From JALZKA01 sp963717635 (GTDB taxonomy: Bacteria > Actinomycetota > Thermoleophilia > Solirubrobacterales > 70-9): a DNA stretch of 64,000 bases. The position numbers and the translations under genes are program-made. The DNA lies in NCBI GenBank assembly GCA_963717635.1, contig OY970347.1:1116001-1180000 (forward strand). The letters run 5' to 3'. The notes beneath the pieces were generated by a model. It worked only from the letters and a program-made list of their open reading frames with translations, had not been told where the DNA came from and did no database searches. Below are positions 60,891 through 64,000 of the stretch, one piece after another (within the stretch, counting starts at the first letter, position 1; each line of letters starts with the position of its first letter).

Positions 60891-61570
60891 ACCGTTCTCA
60901 GCGCCTCACGAGCCGAGGCCGGGAGGTGCCGCAGGACGCGCCACCGGGCGCCGGCGAACGCCAGGTTCGCCACGGTCGCAAAGCCCTGCTCGTGCTCGCG
61001 CAGGGCGAGCAGCAGATGCGCCACCCTGTCCGCGGCGGGCAGGCCGCGCGCGTCGCCCACGCGGACGCACCAGCAAAAGACCTTCCGGCCGGGGAGGCTT
61101 CCCGCGGGGCGCACCAGGAAGGCCCCCTGCTCGCCCACCAGCCAGGTGCCCAGGCGCCCGCGCTGCAGGGCCAAGCCGGTGCGGCTCAGGAGCTCGCGCT
61201 CGCCGTGGCCCACCAGGTCGCCCAGCAAGCCGAGCGCTACGCGTTCGGGATGGGACGAGCCCGCGGCGCTCCTATCGCTGCCGATCGCAACCACCGATCG
61301 GGCGCCGCGCCGCGCCTGCACACTCGGTACCGCCCAGGCATGGACGAAGCAGAGCGCTGCGACCGGAAACGTCCACGGCTCGATCCAAACCAGGACGAGG
61401 CCGGGCGCGGCGAACAGCACGACGACCCAGAATGTCCACGCGGTCCAACGCCCGCCGTCGCGCCGCAGCGTGCGCTCGCTCGCCGAGTCCCGCCGCCAGC
61501 CGAGCGCACTCGCTTCGGGCAGCGATCCGCCGGGCGCCGTGGGCGCCGAGGTTTCGCCCGCGGCGCTCAG
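60887..61570 (-). CDS. Membrane protein of unknown function (CTG start)
   Basis: 227 residues. Two transmembrane helices (WTFWVVVLFAAPGLVLVWI and TFPVAALCFVHAWAVPSVQ) lie at about residues 41-80. A soluble C-terminal domain follows with VALGLLGDLVGHGERELLS, LGTWLVGEQGAFLV, VFCWCVRVG and LLLALREHEQGFATVANLAF. I recognise this arrangement from related actinobacteria but it has no name. The N-terminus is placed at CTG 61570 because it forms CTGA with the upstream gene's TGA. No ATG, GTG or TTG is near. Confidence 0.65.
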   Translation of the reverse strand: MSAAGETSAPTAPGGSLPEASALGWRRDSASERTLRRDGGRWTAWTFWVVVLFAAPGLVLVWIEPWTFPVAALCFVHAWAVPSVQARRGARSVVAIGSDRSAAGSSHPERVALGLLGDLVGHGERELLSRTGLALQRGRLGTWLVGEQGAFLVRPAGSLPGRKVFCWCVRVGDARGLPAADRVAHLLLALREHEQGFATVANLAFAGARWRVLRHLPASAREALRTV

Positions 61571-61791
61571 CCGCCGGCGATCGGTCGGCGGAGGACGACC
61601 AGTTGGGCGTCCAAGGGCAGCGCGCGGACGACCTCGGCCGAACCGTCGCCGGCATCCACCGAGGCGATCATCCCACGCTCCAACTCGGACGCGAAGGCGG
61701 CCGTCGCCCGGGCCAGCGCGGCGTCGTCGTCCGTCGTCCACTCGGCGAGCGTCGTGTGTCCGGTGCGGTCCAGCCTGATCAGCTTGCTCAC
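61567..61791 (-). CDS. 74-residue protein of unknown function
   Basis: From GTG 61791. The product (MSKLIRLDRTGHTTLAEW ... LDAQLVVLRRPIAGG) is a small alpha/beta protein with no recognised family. AAGGAGG lies six bases upstream, so the start is sure. It overlaps the next gene by CTGA and is divergent from leuS by 82 bp. The AT-rich stretch around 61815-61825 could hold promoters for both. Confidence 0.65.
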   Translation of the reverse strand: MSKLIRLDRTGHTTLAEWTTDDDAALARATAAFASELERGMIASVDAGDGSAEVVRALPLDAQLVVLRRPIAGG

Positions 61792-61873
61792 TGCAACCTC
61801 CTTTTAGGCCTCTCGTTTCCGAATATACGCCTGCCCTTCGCAGCGATGTGTGATGCCCCGCAATAATCAGCGG

Positions 61874-64000
61874 ATGGACGAGCCCGCGCGATACGACCCA
61901 CAGGCGATCGAGGCCCGCTGGCAGGCGGTCTGGTCCGGCGAGCGCACCTGGGAGGTCCCGAACCCCGGCGACGATGGCTTCGACCCTTCGAAGCCGAAGG
62001 CATACGTGCTGGAAATGCTTCCGTACCCCTCCGGCGAGCCCCACGTCGGGCACCTGAAGAACTACGCGATCGGCGACGCATTGGCGCATCTGCGCCGCCG
62101 CCAGGGCTTTCAGGTGATCCACCCGATGGGCTACGACGGCTTCGGCCTGCCGGCCGAGAACAACGCGATCAAGACGGGCCAACACCCCCGCGACGCCACC
62201 TGGGCCTCGATCGAGGAGTTCCGCAAGCAGTTCCGTCGCTGGGGTGTCTCGATCGACTGGACGCGCGAGGTCGCCACCTGCGACCCCTCCTACTACCGCT
62301 GGACCCAGTGGATCTTCCTACGCATGTTCGAGCGTGGGCTCGCGTATCGGGCCGAGGCGCCGGTCCAGTGGTGCCCGGTCGATGCGACCGTGCTCGCCAA
62401 CGAGCAGGTCATCGACGGGCGCTGCGAGCGCTGCGGCTCGCTGGTCGAGCAGCGCGACCTCGAGCAGTGGTTCTTCCGGATCACCGAATACGCCGATCGC
62501 CTGCTGGCCGACTTCGACCTCCTGGAGTCGTGGCCCGAGCACGTGATCACCATGCAGCGCAACTGGATCGGCCGCTCCGAGGGCGCCGAGGTCGTGTTCC
62601 GCTGCGAGGAGATCGACCTGGATTTCCCGGTCTTCACGACCCGCCCCGACACGCTGTTCGGCGCGACCTTCTTCGTCCTGGCCCCCGAGCACCCGGACGT
62701 CGGACCTCTCGCCGCCGGGACCCCGCGCGAGCAGGAGGTGTCGGAGTACGTCCAGCGAGTCGCGCGCGAGTCGGCCGAGGAGCGTGGCGCCGAGGACCGG
62801 GACAAGACCGGGGTGCCGTTGGGACGCACGATCACCAATCCGGTGACCGGCGAGCAGATCCCGATGTTCGTCGCCGACTACGTCCTGATGGAGTACGGGA
62901 CCGGGGCGATCATGGCCGTGCCGGCCCACGACGAGCGCGACTTCGACTTCGCCCAGCGGTTCGACCTCCCGATCGTCCAGGTCGTGAGGCCACGAGAAGG
63001 CGACCCCGCGGCGGATCAACCGTTTGTCCAGCATTCCGACGACGAGGTGCTCGTCAACTCGGGCCAGTTCGACGGCATGAGGGCGCCCGACGCCAAGCGC
63101 GCGATCATCGATTGGCTGGGCAACGACGGGCGCGGCGAGCCCGCCGTGAACTACCGCCTGCGCGACTGGCTGCTCTCGCGCCAGCGCTACTGGGGCTGTC
63201 CGATCCCGGTCGTCCACTGCGACGCCTGCGGGATCGTCGCGGTGCCGGACGACCAGCTCCCGGTTGAGCTGCCGGACGTCACGGATTACGCGCCGAAGGG
63301 CAAGAGCCCGCTTGCGGCCGTCGAGGATTGGGTGGCCGTCGAGTGCCCGTCGTGCGGTGGCGCCGGGCGCCGCGAGACCGACACGATGGACACGTTCGTC
63401 GACTCGTCGTGGTACTTCATCCGCTACCTGGACGCTCATAACGAAGAGGCGCCCTGGAGTCCCGAGGCGGTCGACTACTGGATGCCGGTGGACCAGTACA
63501 TCGGCGGCGTCGAGCACGCGATCCTCCACCTGATGTACGCGCGCTTCTTCGTCAAGGCGCTCGCAGACATGGGCCTGATCGGCGTCCAGGAGCCGTTCGC
63601 GAACCTTTTCACCCAGGGCATGATCACCCGCGACGGGGCGAAGATGTCGAAGTCGAAGAACAACACCGTCAGCCCGGCTGAGTACGTCGAGCGCTACGGC
63701 GCCGACGCCATGCGCGCGTACATCTGCTTCATCGGCCCGCCCGAACGCGACGCCGACTGGCTCGACCAGGGGGTCGAGGGCGTCTTTCGTTTCCTCTCGC
63801 GGCTGTGGCGGCTGGGCGACGAGGTCCAGGCGAAGACAGGCCCAGGTACCGCCGAGCCGGCGGACAGCCCTCTCGCTCGCAAAGCCCATTGGGCGATCGA
63901 CAAGGTCACCCGCGATATCGAGCACGGTTTCCAGATGCACACCGCGATCGCCGCGGTGATGGAGCTCGTCAACGACGCCTACAGGCTCAAGGACCAGCTC
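61874..64000 (+). CDS. leuS: Leucyl-tRNA synthetase, 5' part
   Basis: 709 codons, open at the right window edge; the complete enzyme is about 830-850 residues. LPYPSGEPHVGHLKNYAIGD is the HIGH region and KMSKSKNN appears near the end (about 63,645). The CP1 editing domain lies between them, with TTRPDTLFGAT. A zinc-binding RCGS segment (CEAC-type) is near 62,430. The start is ATG 61874 (MDEPARYDPQAIE). The frame has no stop from 61874 to 64000. Confidence 0.96.
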   Translation, partial: MDEPARYDPQAIEARWQAVWSGERTWEVPNPGDDGFDPSKPKAYVLEMLPYPSGEPHVGHLKNYAIGDALAHLRRRQGFQVIHPMGYDGFGLPAENNAIKTGQHPRDATWASIEEFRKQFRRWGVSIDWTREVATCDPSYYRWTQWIFLRMFERGLAYRAEAPVQWCPVDATVLANEQVIDGRCERCGSLVEQRDLEQWFFRITEYADRLLADFDLLESWPEHVITMQRNWIGRSEGAEVVFRCEEIDLDFPVFTTRPDTLFGATFFVLAPEHPDVGPLAAGTPREQEVSEYVQRVARESAEERGAEDRDKTGVPLGRTITNPVTGEQIPMFVADYVLMEYGTGAIMAVPAHDERDFDFAQRFDLPIVQVVRPREGDPAADQPFVQHSDDEVLVNSGQFDGMRAPDAKRAIIDWLGNDGRGEPAVNYRLRDWLLSRQRYWGCPIPVVHCDACGIVAVPDDQLPVELPDVTDYAPKGKSPLAAVEDWVAVECPSCGGAGRRETDTMDTFVDSSWYFIRYLDAHNEEAPWSPEAVDYWMPVDQYIGGVEHAILHLMYARFFVKALADMGLIGVQEPFANLFTQGMITRDGAKMSKSKNNTVSPAEYVERYGADAMRAYICFIGPPERDADWLDQGVEGVFRFLSRLWRLGDEVQAKTGPGTAEPADSPLARKAHWAIDKVTRDIEHGFQMHTAIAAVMELVNDAYRLKDQL

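Overview
The window is a dense, very GC-rich actinobacterial chromosome segment. A deep-branching actinobacterium of the Thermoleophilia/Solirubrobacterales type is my best guess. The grounds are the maf-mreCD-mrdA-rodA-rne-rplU-rpmA-obgE-proBA-nadD-rsfS order, a tig-clpP-clpX cluster, many fatty-acid and VOC genes, and the N-terminal sequences of the housekeeping proteins. This is inference from gene content and I could not run a phylogeny. Many genes start with GTG or TTG, and at least two appear to start with CTG.

Layout. 1-10 kb: metabolic genes (acyl-CoA dehydrogenase fragment, class IV aminotransferase, thiolase, Nudix, SDR, OsmC, cobalamin adenosyltransferase, a DUF1015 gene broken by a one-base frameshift) and an LPXTG surface protein. 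10-15.3 kb: three tRNA genes (Pro, Arg, His), then a 4.3-kb segment bounded by the tRNA-His 3' end and an exact 31-bp copy of it. The segment carries a giant BTAD-ATPase-TPR regulator and a small secreted protein but no integrase. 15.3-25.9 kb: an accessory-looking region with VOC, cupin, TolB/RTX, membrane sulfatase, a coiled-coil HhH protein, a nonapeptide-repeat protein, and an ECF sigma factor coupled to a DNA alkyltransferase. 26-38 kb: lemA, corA, ctaG, a membrane spermidine-synthase-like protein, tig, clpP, clpX, an M23 peptidase and a beta-helix protein. 38-44.3 kb: valS, folC, ndk, maf and small membrane proteins. 44.3-58.4 kb: the cell-elongation operon (mreC-mreD-mrdA-rodA), then rne/rng-rplU-rpmA-sigma-anti-sigma and obgE-proB-proA-nadD-rsfS-DivIVA-like. 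58.4-64 kb: tRNA-Ala, an MBL hydrolase, MarR/YceI/FMN reductase, two small genes and the 5' part of leuS.

How the genes work together. The mre/mrdA/rodA genes build the lateral wall, but mreB is missing from its usual place. A 358-bp leader with several nested stems sits there instead. The clp/tig block is protein quality control. The rne-rplU-rpmA-obgE-rsfS run concerns ribosome and RNA metabolism.

Two kinds of 5' end stand out. About twenty genes have a TAnnnT box 6-11 bases before the start codon and no clear Shine-Dalgarno site, which suggests leaderless transcripts. The others have good AGGAGG-type sites. Several genes have no ATG, GTG or TTG where the family's N-terminus should begin. 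The most unusual items are the tRNA-His-flanked segment, the sigma-Ogt pair, the mreC leader RNA, the non-canonical starts and the repeat proteins.
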